NCBI GenBank assembly: GCA_025454175.1 | Contig: JALOOX010000010.1 | Coordinates: forward strand, 1 to 59,708 | Reading direction: 5' to 3' | DNA length: 59,708 nt | From: Syntrophobacteraceae bacterium | Lineage (GTDB): Bacteria; Desulfobacterota; Syntrophobacteria; Syntrophobacterales; Syntrophobacteraceae | Notes under the pieces: generated by a model | Database searches by the model: none | Told to the model about the DNA's origin: nothing | Seen by the model: only the letters and a program-made list of their open reading frames with translations | Shown: positions 40,390-50,025 of the stretch, in pieces | Numbering within the stretch: position 1 is the stretch's first letter | Layout of the letters: each line of letters begins with the position of its first letter | Made by a program: the position numbers and the translations under genes

Positions 40390-41916
40390 ATGGGTTCAGA
40401 TTTCAGTTACCTGGAACTGCGTGCCTTGCACGAGGTCGCGAGGGTTCTTTCCCAGAGCGATGATCTGAAGGATCAGCTTGGGCAGACCCTCGAAATATTG
40501 AGCACCTGGCTGGGGATGGAGCGGGGGATGATCTCGGTCCTCGATCTCCAGACGGGGGATGCCTGGCTGGATGTGGCTCGAGGCGTCGACGTGGAGACGG
40601 GCAAGATCAGCTACCGGCCGGGAGAGGGGATCACCGGGAAAGTGGCCCAGACCGGCCGCCCCATGGCCATTGCGAATCTCGGGAATGAAACCCATTTCCT
40701 GGACCGGACGGGAGCGCGCAAATCCCTCAACCGTTCCGAGCTGGCTTTTCTTTGCGTGCCCATTTTTCACCAGAATCGCGTGGTCGGGGTGCTTTCGGCG
40801 GACAAGCTGGCGCAGCAGGTCCAGGAGCTCGACAGGGAGCTGGAGATCCTGAGCGCCGTGGCGGAGCTTCTGGGAAAGGTTGTTCATTTTCGTGCCATCG
40901 AGGAGGAGAATACCAGGCTGCGCGGAATGCTCGCCGAGCCCAGGAGGCCGCGCACGAGCATCATCGGGCGTTCCAAGGTCGTCCGGGAAGTGCTTCGGCT
41001 CATCGACCAGGTGGCGGACACCAACACCACCGTCCTGGTCACCGGCGAGACGGGAACCGGCAAGGAGCTGGTGGCCAGGGCCATCCACGAGAACAGCCGG
41101 CGGCGCAAGAACCTGCTGGTGCAGGTCAACTGCGCGGCCATGCCCGACACGCTCCTCGAGAGCGAGCTTTTCGGCCATGAGAAGGGTGCGTTCAGTGGTG
41201 CGGTGACCCGCCGCCGGGGTCGTTTCGAAGAGGCCAACGGAGGCACCATCTTCCTGGACGAGGTGGGGGAGCTTTCGCCCGTGGCCCAGGCCAAGCTTCT
41301 CAGGGTCCTGCAGGAGAGGGAGTTTCAGCCCCTGGGGTCGTCCAGGACCGTGAAGGTGGATGTGCGCGTGGTCACGGCCACCAACAAGGACCTGGAAAAG
41401 GAGGTCGGCCAGGGGACTTTCCGCTCGGATCTCTTCTACAGGCTGAATGTCTTCCCCATCCACCTCCCTCCCCTTCGCGAGCGGGGGCCCGACATTCTGC
41501 TTCTGGCCGATTATTTCGTCATCAAGTATGCTCGAGAGTTCGGCAAGGAAGTGAAGCGGATCTCGACCAGCGCCATCGACATGCTGATGAGCTACCACTG
41601 GCCGGGCAACGTCCGCGAGCTCGAGAACTCCGTCGAGCGCGCGATCCTGCTGGCGACGGGGGACGCCATCGAATCGTGGCATCTGCCTCCGACCCTCCAG
41701 ATGAAGCCGGAGGGAGCCCGTAGTGTCAGCCGCGGGAAGATGGAGGCCCTGGTGGGTGCCTTCGAGCGGGATCTCATCACCGATGCCCTGAAGGATGTTC
41801 GCGGCAACCAGTCTCAGGCGGCAAGGCTTCTGGGAACGACCAAACGCATCATTCAGTACAAGGTGGAAAAATACGGCATCGATCCCAAGCGCTTTCGGGC
41901 TCGATCGGCTTCCTGA
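40390..41916 (+). CDS. NifA-like GAF/sigma-54 activator next to nitrogen genes
   Basis: About 508 residues from the ATG at 40390; ATGs at 40333 and 40360 are alternatives and none has a strong ribosome site. A GAF sensor (about 10-165; LEILSTWLGMERGMISVLDL, YRPGEGITGKVAQTGRPMAI) precedes the AAA+ domain: GETGTGKE, the loop GAFSGA (usual GAFTGA with Thr to Ser), IFLDEVGELSP, and the C-terminal Fis-type HTH (GNQSQAARLLGTTKRIIQYK). The domain order is that of NifA/NorR-type activators. It lies upstream of nadE-glnB-glnD-glnA, where sigma-54 promoters precede glnB and glnA, so control of nitrogen assimilation is likely but unproved. Confidence 0.88.
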   Translation: MGSDFSYLELRALHEVARVLSQSDDLKDQLGQTLEILSTWLGMERGMISVLDLQTGDAWLDVARGVDVETGKISYRPGEGITGKVAQTGRPMAIANLGNETHFLDRTGARKSLNRSELAFLCVPIFHQNRVVGVLSADKLAQQVQELDRELEILSAVAELLGKVVHFRAIEEENTRLRGMLAEPRRPRTSIIGRSKVVREVLRLIDQVADTNTTVLVTGETGTGKELVARAIHENSRRRKNLLVQVNCAAMPDTLLESELFGHEKGAFSGAVTRRRGRFEEANGGTIFLDEVGELSPVAQAKLLRVLQEREFQPLGSSRTVKVDVRVVTATNKDLEKEVGQGTFRSDLFYRLNVFPIHLPPLRERGPDILLLADYFVIKYAREFGKEVKRISTSAIDMLMSYHWPGNVRELENSVERAILLATGDAIESWHLPPTLQMKPEGARSVSRGKMEALVGAFERDLITDALKDVRGNQSQAARLLGTTKRIIQYKVEKYGIDPKRFRARSAS

Positions 41917-42046
41917 CGCCCTTTTCACGTTCTTCTTTCGGTGTGGAGCTCTCCAGCTCCCGAGGGACCCGTCTTGCGGGCTTGCTGGACGAGAGCTTCC
42001 GCCTGCGCCGCCTGCGCTTCGATGAGGGCTCCAGGCGGCCGAGGCC

Positions 42047-43693
42047 ATGGCGATGCGAGTTGGATTGGCTCAGATAGACCCGCTGATCGGCGATTTCGAG
42101 GGCAATGCCCACAGGATTTGTCTCGAAATCGACCGGGCCAGGGGCGCGCATTGCGATCTGGTGGTTTTTCCCGAGCTGGCGCTGGTGGGGTATCCGCCGC
42201 GGGATCTTCTGGAGCTGCGGGACTTCGTTTCCGCGAGCCGCCGGCTGTGGCCAAGGATCATGGACGCGGGAAAAGGCATCGGGGTGATCTGCGGCGTGGT
42301 GGACGTAAATGAGGGAGCCGGCAAGCCGTATCGGAACACGGCCCTCTTTTTCGCCGACGGAAAAGTCCTGGCCGCCTACCACAAGCGGTTGCTGCCTTCC
42401 TACGATGTGTTCGACGAGGAGCGGTATTTCGAGCCCGGGCAGAGTGCGGTGCTTCTGGAATGGGGTGGGGAGCGGGTGGGGCTGACCATCTGCGAGGACA
42501 TCTGGAACGTGGCCGAATACCTGCCCCGGCCCCTGTATCGGTGCGACCCGGTGTGCGAGCTCATGGCGGAGCGAGCGAGCCTCATCATCAATATCTCGGC
42601 GTCTCCCTACCACCTGGGGAAGGCTTCCTGGGTGGAGGGGCTCCTCGCAAGTCACGCCGTGCGCTCGGGCGCTCAGCTGGTTTACGTGAACCAGGTGGGG
42701 GGCAATGACGAGCTGGTGTTTCAGGGCCGCAGCATGGTGTGGACTCCGTCGGGCGAGCTTGCGGCGAGCGGAGCCGACTTCAGGGAAGACTTCGTCGTCT
42801 ATGATACCCGGTCCCGGCAGGGTGATCGCCATGCCTCGGTCCTGGAGAACGGCGCCGAGGTCATCGAGGGTCTGCTGCTGGGGCTCCGGGACTATGCGAG
42901 AAAGTGCGGCTTCTCCAGGTCCCTTGTGGGGCTGAGCGGAGGAGTGGATTCCGCCGTGGTCGCCTGCCTGGCCGCCATGGCCCTGGGGCCCGGGAACGTG
43001 CTCGGCGTGGCCATGCCCGGCCCGTACAACGCCCCCGAAAGCCTTTCCGACGCCGAAGACCTCGCCGGACGGCTGGGCATTCAGTTCCAGGTTCTCCCCA
43101 TTCATGATCTCTTCGAGAGCTCGCTCCGAGCTCTGCAGCCCGCCTTCGAGGGATTGCCCCGGGACGTGACGGAGGAGAATCTCCAGGCCCGCATCCGGGG
43201 GATGGTTCTGATGGCGCTGTCCAACAAGTTCAACCGGCTCCTGCTCAGCACCGGCAACAAATCCGAGATGGCCGTCGGATACTGCACGCTCTATGGCGAT
43301 ATGAACGGGGGACTGGCCGTTCTCGGCGATGTCCCCAAGACCATGGTTTATGATATCGCCCGGGAACTGAATCGGCGGCACGCCTGGATCCCCGAGCGCA
43401 TCCTCGAGAGGGCGCCCTCGGCGGAGCTCAGGCCCGATCAGAAAGACCAGGACACCCTGCCCCCTTACGACGTTCTCGACGGGATTCTGGCCGCCTACGT
43501 GGAAGGCCGGCTGCCCGCATCCGAGATGGTGGCGCGGGGGTGGGATCCGGAGCTCGTTCGATGGGTCATTCGCCGGGTCGATCAGAATGAATACAAACGG
43601 TGGCAGGCGCCGCCCATCCTGAGAGTCACGTCCAAGGCATTCGGCATCGGTCGCCGTTTTCCCATCGCTCAGGGCTACCGCCAGAGCAGCTGA
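42047..43693 (+). CDS. nadE: Glutamine-hydrolysing NAD+ synthetase
   Basis: A 548-residue two-domain enzyme that amidates NaAD to NAD+ using glutamine. The nitrilase-type glutaminase carries the triad: Glu in VVFPELALVGYPPRD, Lys in YHKRLLPSYDVFDEERYFEP and Cys in GLTICEDIWN. The synthetase domain has the PP-loop SGGVDSAVVACLAAMAL and the LLSTGNKSEMAVGYCTLYGD motif. It ends DQNEYKRWQAPPILRVTSKA as usual. The glutamine-dependent form fits its place beside the glutamine-sensing genes, though it is a common neighbour of glnB in related bacteria. ATGs at 42047 and 42053 are both possible. Confidence 0.95.
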   Translation: MAMRVGLAQIDPLIGDFEGNAHRICLEIDRARGAHCDLVVFPELALVGYPPRDLLELRDFVSASRRLWPRIMDAGKGIGVICGVVDVNEGAGKPYRNTALFFADGKVLAAYHKRLLPSYDVFDEERYFEPGQSAVLLEWGGERVGLTICEDIWNVAEYLPRPLYRCDPVCELMAERASLIINISASPYHLGKASWVEGLLASHAVRSGAQLVYVNQVGGNDELVFQGRSMVWTPSGELAASGADFREDFVVYDTRSRQGDRHASVLENGAEVIEGLLLGLRDYARKCGFSRSLVGLSGGVDSAVVACLAAMALGPGNVLGVAMPGPYNAPESLSDAEDLAGRLGIQFQVLPIHDLFESSLRALQPAFEGLPRDVTEENLQARIRGMVLMALSNKFNRLLLSTGNKSEMAVGYCTLYGDMNGGLAVLGDVPKTMVYDIARELNRRHAWIPERILERAPSAELRPDQKDQDTLPPYDVLDGILAAYVEGRLPASEMVARGWDPELVRWVIRRVDQNEYKRWQAPPILRVTSKAFGIGRRFPIAQGYRQSS

Positions 43694-43714
43694 TGGCGGT
43701 TCGTACCCCTTCAC

Positions 43715-43729
43715 TGGAACGGAAATTGC
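43715..43729 (+). promoter_or_regulatory. Sigma-54 promoter of glnB-glnD
   Basis: TGGAACGGAAATTGC carries invariant GG and GC at exact -24/-12 spacing and ends 70 bases before the glnB start. It lies in the 106-bp gap after nadE, so glnB has its own nitrogen-type promoter. Confidence 0.65.
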
Positions 43730-43757
43730 CTCTCGATGATCAGGCCGGCATGTCTGA

Positions 43758-44138
<381 letters not shown>

Positions 44139-44158
44139 GCCACGATCGGGCGGAATGA

Positions 44159-46762
44159 ATGGCGATCCAGCGTTTTTCGAATCTCTTCAGAAGAATCAAG
44201 GACCTGCGGCAGACCTTCGAAAACGAGTGCGCTCAGGACATTCCGGGGCTCCTGTCGTCCGGAACCTACGCCATCCACATTCATGATGCGCTTCAGAAGG
44301 GGCTGGTCCGGCCGGATATCGTGCAGGAGGGCTGGTGCCTTGCGGCCGTGGGGGGCTTCGGGCGGGGGGAGCTGAGCTTCAAATCCGACCTGGACCTGCT
44401 CTTCCTGCACCAGAACCGGATGCCGCAGGCCCTCGAAGACTTTTTGAGGGAGCTGATCACCGGCCTCTGGGACGCGGGCTTCGAAGTGGGCCACGCCACC
44501 ACCTCGGTGACGGGAGCCAGGAAGCTCGTCCAGGAGGACTTCACCATTCTCACCAACCACCTGGAAGCCCGATTCACGGCGGGTGACGCGGCCCTCTTCG
44601 AGAACTGGAGATCAGCCTTTCTGAAGAGCTTCGGGACCCTGAGCCGGCGCCGCTTCATCCGCGGCCTCATCGAGTACCGTCAGTCCAGGATGCAGCACTA
44701 CGGGGAGAGCTCCTATCTGCTCGAGCCGCACATCAAGGAGGGTGTGGGCGGCATGCGGGACCTTCACACCATCCGATGGGCCGCCATTGGATGCGCCGGG
44801 CGGTTTGATGTGGATGACCTGGTCCAGCGCGGCTGGCTCATTCCCCAGGAAGCGGTTTGGCTGGACCAGGCCGGCGACTTCCTCTGGCGCGTGCGTCTGC
44901 AGCTGCATCGGATCACGGGGAGGAGGCAGGATCACCTGCTTTTTCCCGAACAGGAGCAGGTGGCGCTCAGGCTGGGCTTCAAGGATGCGCGGCAGGGCTC
45001 CGCTGCCGAGGCCTTCATGCGGCTCTACTATCGGCATGTGGCCCGCATACGCCGCACCACCTCCTTCTTTCTCGAACGCGTGGAGGAGGCTCAGGGAAAA
45101 TCGCTGCGGCAGAGGATGTCGAGGAAGCGGGTGCTTCCGGGGCCGTTTCTTCTGGAAGGCCGAGGGCTCCATTTCATGGATCCGTCCTGGGTCTGCGGGA
45201 ACCCCGGACTGCTCATGCGGATCTTCTGGCAGGCTGCCCGATCGGACGCTCACTTTCACCACCAGACGGGAAGCGTGATCCGGGACAACCTGTCGTGCAT
45301 GACGGATGAAGTTCGGACCGACCCCGTGGTTGTGCAGCAGTTTCTGGATATCCTCATGGACCCGGCCCAGGCTTTTCGGGTGCTGAAGGTCATGCTCGAA
45401 ACCGGATTCCTCGAAAGCTTCATACCGGGATTCAGCGGAGTCCGATACAAGGTCCAGTACGACTTCTACCACCTGTATACCGTCGATGAGCACCTGCTGA
45501 GAACCATCCTCGAACTGCACCGGATGGAGGGAGGAGGCGAGGAAGACCTGGCTGCCCTGCGACTCCCGGGGGTGTTCAAGCAGGTCGCGAATCGCAGGGT
45601 GCTTTTTCTGGCGGCCCTTCTTCACGACATCGGCAAAGGGGTCGGAAAGGGCCATGCCGTCCATGGGGCCAGGATGGCTCCTTCCCTGGCGCGGCAGTTC
45701 AGGCTGTCGGACGATGAGGCGGAGCTCCTGGGCTTCCTCATCGAAAAGCACCTGCTTCTGCCGGAGACAGCCCTCAAGCGCGACCTCATGGACGAGAAGC
45801 CCATTCTCAAGTGTGCCTTCGAAATCGGAGACCGCGAGAGGCTCAGGCTGCTCTACCTGCTCACCATTGCCGATTCGAGGGCCACGGGACCCGGCGCCTG
45901 GAACGTCTGGAGGGCTTCGCTTCTTCAGGAGCTTTATCTCAAGGTGGACCGAGCCCTGGTGAGGGGTGAGTGGAGCAGGGATGATCTGCGGGAGCAGTGC
46001 GACGCCATCCAGAGCGATATTCTCTCCCGCGTGGAGTCGCCGGCGGAGAGGGAGGCGGTTTCCCGGTGGCTGGACCGGGTGTCGTTCCGCTACATCCTCT
46101 CCCAGTCGCCCGAGGATATTCTGCGCCATTTCGAGATGGAGAAGAGCCTGGAGCGGCGGACGCTGGTGATGGAGACCCGGGAGGTCGAGGGCGGCATGTG
46201 GCAGATCACGCTGGCCACTCGGGACCGGACCGGGCTCTTCGCCATGATCACGGGGGTCCTCTGGGTTGCGGGACTCAACATCCTGGCCGCGGATATCTTC
46301 ACTCGCCCCTCGGGGGTGGCACTGGATATCCTGAGGGTGGAGCGGGTCCCCGACCCACTGCGCTCCCGCGAGCTCTTCGATCGAATCGGAAACGACCTGG
46401 AGAATTCCCTGGCGGATCGGTCCAATTTTGTGAAACTGATGGCTGCCAAGGAAAAACCTTCGCTGCTGCAGCAGAAGAACGTTCCGGTGGCCGAGGATCG
46501 CGTTGTCATTGACGAGGACGGGTCGGACTTCCACACCATCGTCGAGGTCTACACCTGGGATCGACCGGGAGTGCTGCACGCCATCACGCGCACCCTCTAC
46601 GAAATGGATTTGAGCATACAGCTGGCCAAGATCTCGACGCCGGGGGCTCAGGTGGCGGACATCTTCTACGTGACGGACCTCGAAGGCAACAAGCTCATGA
46701 AACAGGAGACCCACGAGCGGCTCCGTGCTCGACTCCTCGCCTGCCTCCTGCAGACCCCCTGA
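44159..46762 (+). CDS. glnD: PII uridylyltransferase/uridylyl-removing enzyme
   Basis: An 867-residue bifunctional sensor of glutamine. The nucleotidyltransferase motif VGGFGRGELSFKSDLDLLFL (about 62-81) has the two catalytic aspartates. A helical GlnD domain follows, including EPHIKEGVGGMRDLH. The HD domain LAALLHDIGKGVGKGHAVHG lies near 485-505 and removes UMP. Two ACT domains close the protein (about 680-760 and 794-867; DRTGLFAMITGVLWVAGLNI, DRPGVLHAITRTLYEMDLSI), which sense glutamine. It is co-transcribed with glnB. All functional parts are intact, in contrast to the paralogue at 55844. Confidence 0.96.
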   Translation: MAIQRFSNLFRRIKDLRQTFENECAQDIPGLLSSGTYAIHIHDALQKGLVRPDIVQEGWCLAAVGGFGRGELSFKSDLDLLFLHQNRMPQALEDFLRELITGLWDAGFEVGHATTSVTGARKLVQEDFTILTNHLEARFTAGDAALFENWRSAFLKSFGTLSRRRFIRGLIEYRQSRMQHYGESSYLLEPHIKEGVGGMRDLHTIRWAAIGCAGRFDVDDLVQRGWLIPQEAVWLDQAGDFLWRVRLQLHRITGRRQDHLLFPEQEQVALRLGFKDARQGSAAEAFMRLYYRHVARIRRTTSFFLERVEEAQGKSLRQRMSRKRVLPGPFLLEGRGLHFMDPSWVCGNPGLLMRIFWQAARSDAHFHHQTGSVIRDNLSCMTDEVRTDPVVVQQFLDILMDPAQAFRVLKVMLETGFLESFIPGFSGVRYKVQYDFYHLYTVDEHLLRTILELHRMEGGGEEDLAALRLPGVFKQVANRRVLFLAALLHDIGKGVGKGHAVHGARMAPSLARQFRLSDDEAELLGFLIEKHLLLPETALKRDLMDEKPILKCAFEIGDRERLRLLYLLTIADSRATGPGAWNVWRASLLQELYLKVDRALVRGEWSRDDLREQCDAIQSDILSRVESPAEREAVSRWLDRVSFRYILSQSPEDILRHFEMEKSLERRTLVMETREVEGGMWQITLATRDRTGLFAMITGVLWVAGLNILAADIFTRPSGVALDILRVERVPDPLRSRELFDRIGNDLENSLADRSNFVKLMAAKEKPSLLQQKNVPVAEDRVVIDEDGSDFHTIVEVYTWDRPGVLHAITRTLYEMDLSIQLAKISTPGAQVADIFYVTDLEGNKLMKQETHERLRARLLACLLQTP

Positions 46763-47129
46763 AGTGGACCCGCGCGGTGCCTGCGCCTGGAAATCATCCT
46801 CGAGCCCCTGGCTCCGTGAGGGACCCGGGAGCGGGAGACGATTTCGTACAACCCTTTTGTCTGCTTCGGCGGTGAAGAGGTTACATTTTTGTACATTCAC
46901 GGGCTGGATGATCCGCAATGGTTAAGCATTGGAATTCTAATGTTTTTTGGGCTCCCCAGGTGAGAGAGGGGCTTCAATCTCCCGGGTGGCTCCATGAAGG
47001 TGGAACAAAATTGTCTCGTTCCAGGACCGGGATGGGTTGGCGCCGGCGCGGGGCGGCAGGCTTGGTCGTGGCCGGTGGAGCTCAGGGGTACGGCGCGGCA
47101 GCCGGCTTTCACGGGGACGACTCCCGAGT
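46763..47129 (+). promoter_or_regulatory. glnA upstream region with candidate activator sites
   Basis: No gene is seen in this gap. An inverted repeat TGGAAC-N11-GTTCCA lies at 47001-47023, about 107 bases before the -24 box, a typical enhancer distance. TTTTGTACA-like words occur near 46887 and (as TTTCGTACA) near 46841; ATTTTGTACAAAT also occurs just before the NifA-like gene (about 40320). Any of these could bind the activator, but none was confirmed. Confidence 0.35.
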
Positions 47130-47144
47130 TGGCAAGGCTTTTGC
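47130..47144 (+). promoter_or_regulatory. Sigma-54 promoter of glnA
   Basis: TGGCAAGGCTTTTGC fits TGGCAC-N5-TTGC with exact spacing and lies 57 bases before the glnA ATG. With the glnB promoter and the nearby sigma-54 activator gene this supports nitrogen-regulated transcription. Confidence 0.75.
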
Positions 47145-47200
47145 CCTAGACAGGTGCCGATGATGCGGAAATGCATTCAAGACTAATGAGGAGGATACAC

Positions 47201-48613
47201 ATGACCCCAAAAGAAGTACTTGCTTTTGCACGCGAGCAGGGCGCCAAGATGGTGGATTTCAAGTTCCTTGATTTTCTGGGCACCTGGCAGCATTTCACCA
47301 ACCCCATAGAGGAGCTGGGGGAGTCGGACTTCGAGAACGGCTATGGGTTTGACGGCTCGAGCATCAGGGGATGGCAGCCCATCAATGCGAGCGACATGCT
47401 GGTGATCCCGGACGCCGACACTGCCATCATGGATCCCTTCATGGCGGTCCCGACCCTGACCCTCATCTGCAACATCGTGGATCCGGTGACCAAGGAGAGG
47501 TACACGCGGGATCCCCGCTACATCGCTCAGAAGGCCGAGAATTATTTGAAGTTCACGGGCATTGGGGATGCGGCGTGGTTTGGTCCCGAGGCGGAGTTCT
47601 TCATTTTCGACGACATCCGGTACGATACGGCCTGCCAGTATGGCTACTACTACATCGATTCGAGCGAAGGGACGTGGAACACCGGCCGCATGGAGAATCC
47701 CAACCTGGGATACAAGCCGCGTCACAAGGAGGGGTATTTCCCCGTGCCTCCCGTCGATTCGCTGCAGGATCTCCGCACCGACATGGTGCTCATGATGCAG
47801 AAGGTGGGGCTCACCATCGAGTGTCAGCACCACGAGGTGGCCACGGCGGGGCAGGCCGAAATCGACATGAAGGCCTCCACCCTGGTCAAGATGGCGGACA
47901 GTCTCCAGTGGTACAAATACGTGGTCAAGAACGTGGCCCGCAAGGCGGGGAAAACGGTGACCTTCATGCCCAAGCCCCTTTTTGGGGACAATGGCTCGGG
48001 GATGCACATCCACATAAGCATCTGGAAAGGTGGACAACCCCTTTTTGCGGGCGACAAGTACGCCGGGCTGAGCGAGATGGCCATGCATGCCATTGGGGGC
48101 GTCCTGAAGCATGCGGCGGCAATCTGCGCCATCACGAACCCCATCACGAACTCTTACAAGCGTCTGGTGCCGGGCTACGAAGCCCCGGTCAACCTGGCCT
48201 ATTCGAGCCGCAACCGGAGCGCCTCGGTGCGAATCCCCATGTACTCGGCTTCGCCGAAGCTCAAGAGGATCGAGGTGCGCTTCCCCGACCCGTCCTGCAA
48301 CGGCTACCTGGCCTTCAGCGCTCTCCTGATGGCCGCCCTGGACGGCATAGAAAACCGCATCGACCCGGGTCAGCCCCTGGACCGAGACATTTATTCCATG
48401 ACGCCCGAGGAGCTGGCCAACGTTCCGTCGACCCCGGGCTCCCTCGAGCAGGCACTCGAGGCCCTGGACAAGGATCATGACTTCCTGCTCAAGGGCGATG
48501 TCTTCACGGAGGACGTGATCCTCAAGTGGATCGACTACAAGCGGGAAAACGAGGTGGATGCCATCCGAATGCGGCCGCATCCCCACGAGTTCAAACTCTA
48601 TTTCGACATTTGA
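47201..48613 (+). CDS. glnA: Glutamine synthetase, type I
   Basis: A 470-residue enzyme starting [20 protein letters not shown]; the ATG at 47201 follows GAGGAGG, and an upstream in-frame ATG at 47171 has no such site. Signatures: the [20 protein letters not shown] latch-loop region, [20 protein letters not shown] with metal ligands, [20 protein letters not shown], and NRSASVRIP. The regulatory tyrosine for adenylylation is present in [17 protein letters not shown], so GlnE control is possible. It makes glutamine from ammonia and glutamate and ends the nitrogen cluster. A structured 3' region and terminator follow. Confidence 0.97.
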   Translation: MTPKEVLAFAREQGAKMVDFKFLDFLGTWQHFTNPIEELGESDFENGYGFDGSSIRGWQPINASDMLVIPDADTAIMDPFMAVPTLTLICNIVDPVTKERYTRDPRYIAQKAENYLKFTGIGDAAWFGPEAEFFIFDDIRYDTACQYGYYYIDSSEGTWNTGRMENPNLGYKPRHKEGYFPVPPVDSLQDLRTDMVLMMQKVGLTIECQHHEVATAGQAEIDMKASTLVKMADSLQWYKYVVKNVARKAGKTVTFMPKPLFGDNGSGMHIHISIWKGGQPLFAGDKYAGLSEMAMHAIGGVLKHAAAICAITNPITNSYKRLVPGYEAPVNLAYSSRNRSASVRIPMYSASPKLKRIEVRFPDPSCNGYLAFSALLMAALDGIENRIDPGQPLDRDIYSMTPEELANVPSTPGSLEQALEALDKDHDFLLKGDVFTEDVILKWIDYKRENEVDAIRMRPHPHEFKLYFDI

Positions 48614-48627
48614 TGATCTTCACTCAT

Positions 48628-48733
48628 GGGAGCTCCGCCACCCGAGAAACTGGAAACTCCTTATTCCTGACGCTCCGACCATCACCGCTGAGACGATTCC
48701 CTCTCCTCTCCTCTGAACGGTGGTGGAGCTCCC
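48628..48733 (+). repeat. Long-range inverted repeat in the glnA 3' region
   Basis: GGGAGCTCCGCCACC (48628-48642) and GGTGGTGGAGCTCCC (48719-48733) pair over 15 bases with one mismatch and enclose about 76 bases. In RNA this would form a closed multibranch structure just past the glnA stop and before the terminator. Confidence 0.5.
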
Positions 48734-48741
48734 TTGAACGG

Positions 48742-48796
48742 CCACATCATCGCCGACGACAGCTGCGTCGCCTGTCGATGATGTGGTTTTCTTTTG
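48742..48796 (+). terminator. Rho-independent terminator downstream of glnA
   Basis: The stem CCACATCATCG/CGATGATGTGG is exact over 11 bases with an inner GACG/CGTC hairpin, followed by TTTTCTTTT. It lies about 130 bases after the glnA stop. Confidence 0.82.
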
Positions 48797-48832
48797 GCAG
48801 CCTCGGCCAGGCGGAAATTCTTCTAAATTCCC

Positions 48833-48862
48833 TTGACGAGATGACGATCTTTTGCTTATTAG
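48833..48862 (+). promoter_or_regulatory. Candidate sigma-70-type promoter for the small downstream genes
   Basis: TTGACG and TATTAG are separated by 18 bases. The site sits just after the glnA terminator and about 60 bases before a small cysteine-containing ORF. Chance matches of this quality are common, so support is moderate. Confidence 0.4.
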
Positions 48863-48922
48863 AAGTCACTCCCAACAGGGTTTTCCGGGGAGGGATGGAT
48901 GAACCCTAACGAGAAGAGATAG

Positions 48923-49018
48923 ATGGAAGACTCGGACAGTTGCGGTAGATGCATTTTCAGTTCTTTGATGAGCCAGATGATATGCCCGGGTTCAGGGCTC
49001 AAGGAGGACAGCGTATAA
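48923..49018 (+). CDS. Candidate 31-residue cysteine-containing small protein
   Basis: ATG at 48923 after GAGAAGAG at moderate spacing. The product starts MEDSDSCGRCIFSSLMSQMI, continues CPGSG and ends at TAA 49018. It has a CxxC pair and a third cysteine. It lies between a promoter-like element and a rho-independent terminator. No family is recognised; it may be a real small protein or part of a non-coding RNA. Confidence 0.35.
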   Translation: MEDSDSCGRCIFSSLMSQMICPGSGLKEDSV

Positions 49019-49054
49019 GCATCCTCGAGCCGTGATGCGCCGTTTTGTGCTTTG

Positions 49055-49087
49055 ACCCGGGTCCCGTGGCTCGGGTTTTTTGTTTTT
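49055..49087 (+). terminator. Rho-independent terminator after the small cysteine ORF
   Basis: The stem ACCCGGG/CTCGGGT (one G-U pair) with an 8-base loop is followed by TTTTTT-G-TTTTT. It would end a transcript of roughly 200 nt starting from the promoter-like site at 48833. Confidence 0.75.
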
Positions 49088-49112
49088 CAGCACTGGAACG
49101 GGGAGGTGGCCC

Positions 49113-49274
49113 ATGAAAATTGTCCTCATTCGCGGCCGCAACAGGCACGAAGCGCGCAAGAAGGCTCTGGATTACTGGTTTGCCCATCGAGATCAGTATG
49201 ACTGCAGCATGAAGGATTTCCTCAAGAAGTGCTCGACGGATCCTTCGGGGCGGGTGATCAGGCTCAAGGAGTGA
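49113..49274 (+). CDS. Small basic protein of unknown function
   Basis: A 53-residue protein (MKIVLIRGRNRHEARKKALD, then YWFAHRDQYDCSMKDFLKKC). The ATG at 49113 has GGGAGGTGG upstream. A short beta strand, an amphipathic helix and two cysteines can be seen. No family is recognised. It sits right after a terminator, so it needs its own promoter, which was not identified. Confidence 0.55.
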   Translation: MKIVLIRGRNRHEARKKALDYWFAHRDQYDCSMKDFLKKCSTDPSGRVIRLKE

Positions 49275-49521
49275 GCCATGGAATCGGACAGTTCTTCCTG
49301 GAATGGTCCAAGATGATGGGGCTGAGGAGATTTTCTCGGCCCTTTTCCATGGTGCGGCTTCTCAACCGCCTTTTGAAGTGAGACCAGCCCCTGGCGCTCC
49401 CATCACCCTCCCGCCGGTGTTTTGCGTTTGACCCCCCGTGAGAACCTTGATAATCTGTTGCTTCACAATGGTTTACGCATGGATGAGCTCGGGATTGGCT
49501 TTGAAACGAAAGGGTTGACTC

Positions 49522-49731
49522 ATGTGGGGATTCGGAGAACTGCTCTGTGCGGGATTGAAGCGCAGTGTTAACAGCATGTTGCCCTGGGATGTGCCCTGGT
49601 ACGATCCCAGTCATGTGGTGTTCTTCGCGGCCCTTTATGGTGCGCTGAGCGTCATCGGGATCGGACTACTCGCAGCCTTCGTCATCACCATGAGGCGTCT
49701 GTCCCGCGATGCTGGTGGGTCCCATCACTGA
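49522..49731 (+). CDS. Small single-pass membrane protein
   Basis: A 69-residue protein: an N-terminal amphipathic part (MWGFGELLCAGLKRSVNSML), a PWDVPWYDPSHVVFF segment, then one membrane helix (ALYGALSVIGIGLLAAFVIT) and a basic end. AAAGGG lies upstream of the ATG. The aromatic/Asp/His segment before the helix looks constrained and argues for a real gene. Function unknown. The 249 bases before it hold only a 22-codon basic frame at about 49313 and no clear element. Confidence 0.6.
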   Translation: MWGFGELLCAGLKRSVNSMLPWDVPWYDPSHVVFFAALYGALSVIGIGLLAAFVITMRRLSRDAGGSHH

Positions 49732-50025
49732 GGCCTTTAACGGCTCATTACCGTGAGACGGATTGCCTCTGAAGCCCCGGCCCGATCTCGAGGTGCAGTG
49801 CGGTGCCGGCAGATCGCTGGTTTGACATGGGTTTGCGGCAGCGGTGCGCGATCCATCCTCAGGAACCCTACCCGCCCGGGATTGCCCGGCTCGCTTGCAT
49901 GGACCGGGCTGCCAGTCCGGATCTTGACCCCCTTCACCGACCAAGCACCGCCCATTGTTCCTGTTGACGGCTTCATCCTTTCGTTTGGGGTTCCGCCGGG
50001 GCTCTTGTGAAAGGACAGCTCGGGG

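Noticed and set aside
49313..49381. 22-codon basic amphipathic peptide frame after the 53-residue gene
   Set aside because: No clear ribosome site and very short; a chance frame is as likely.
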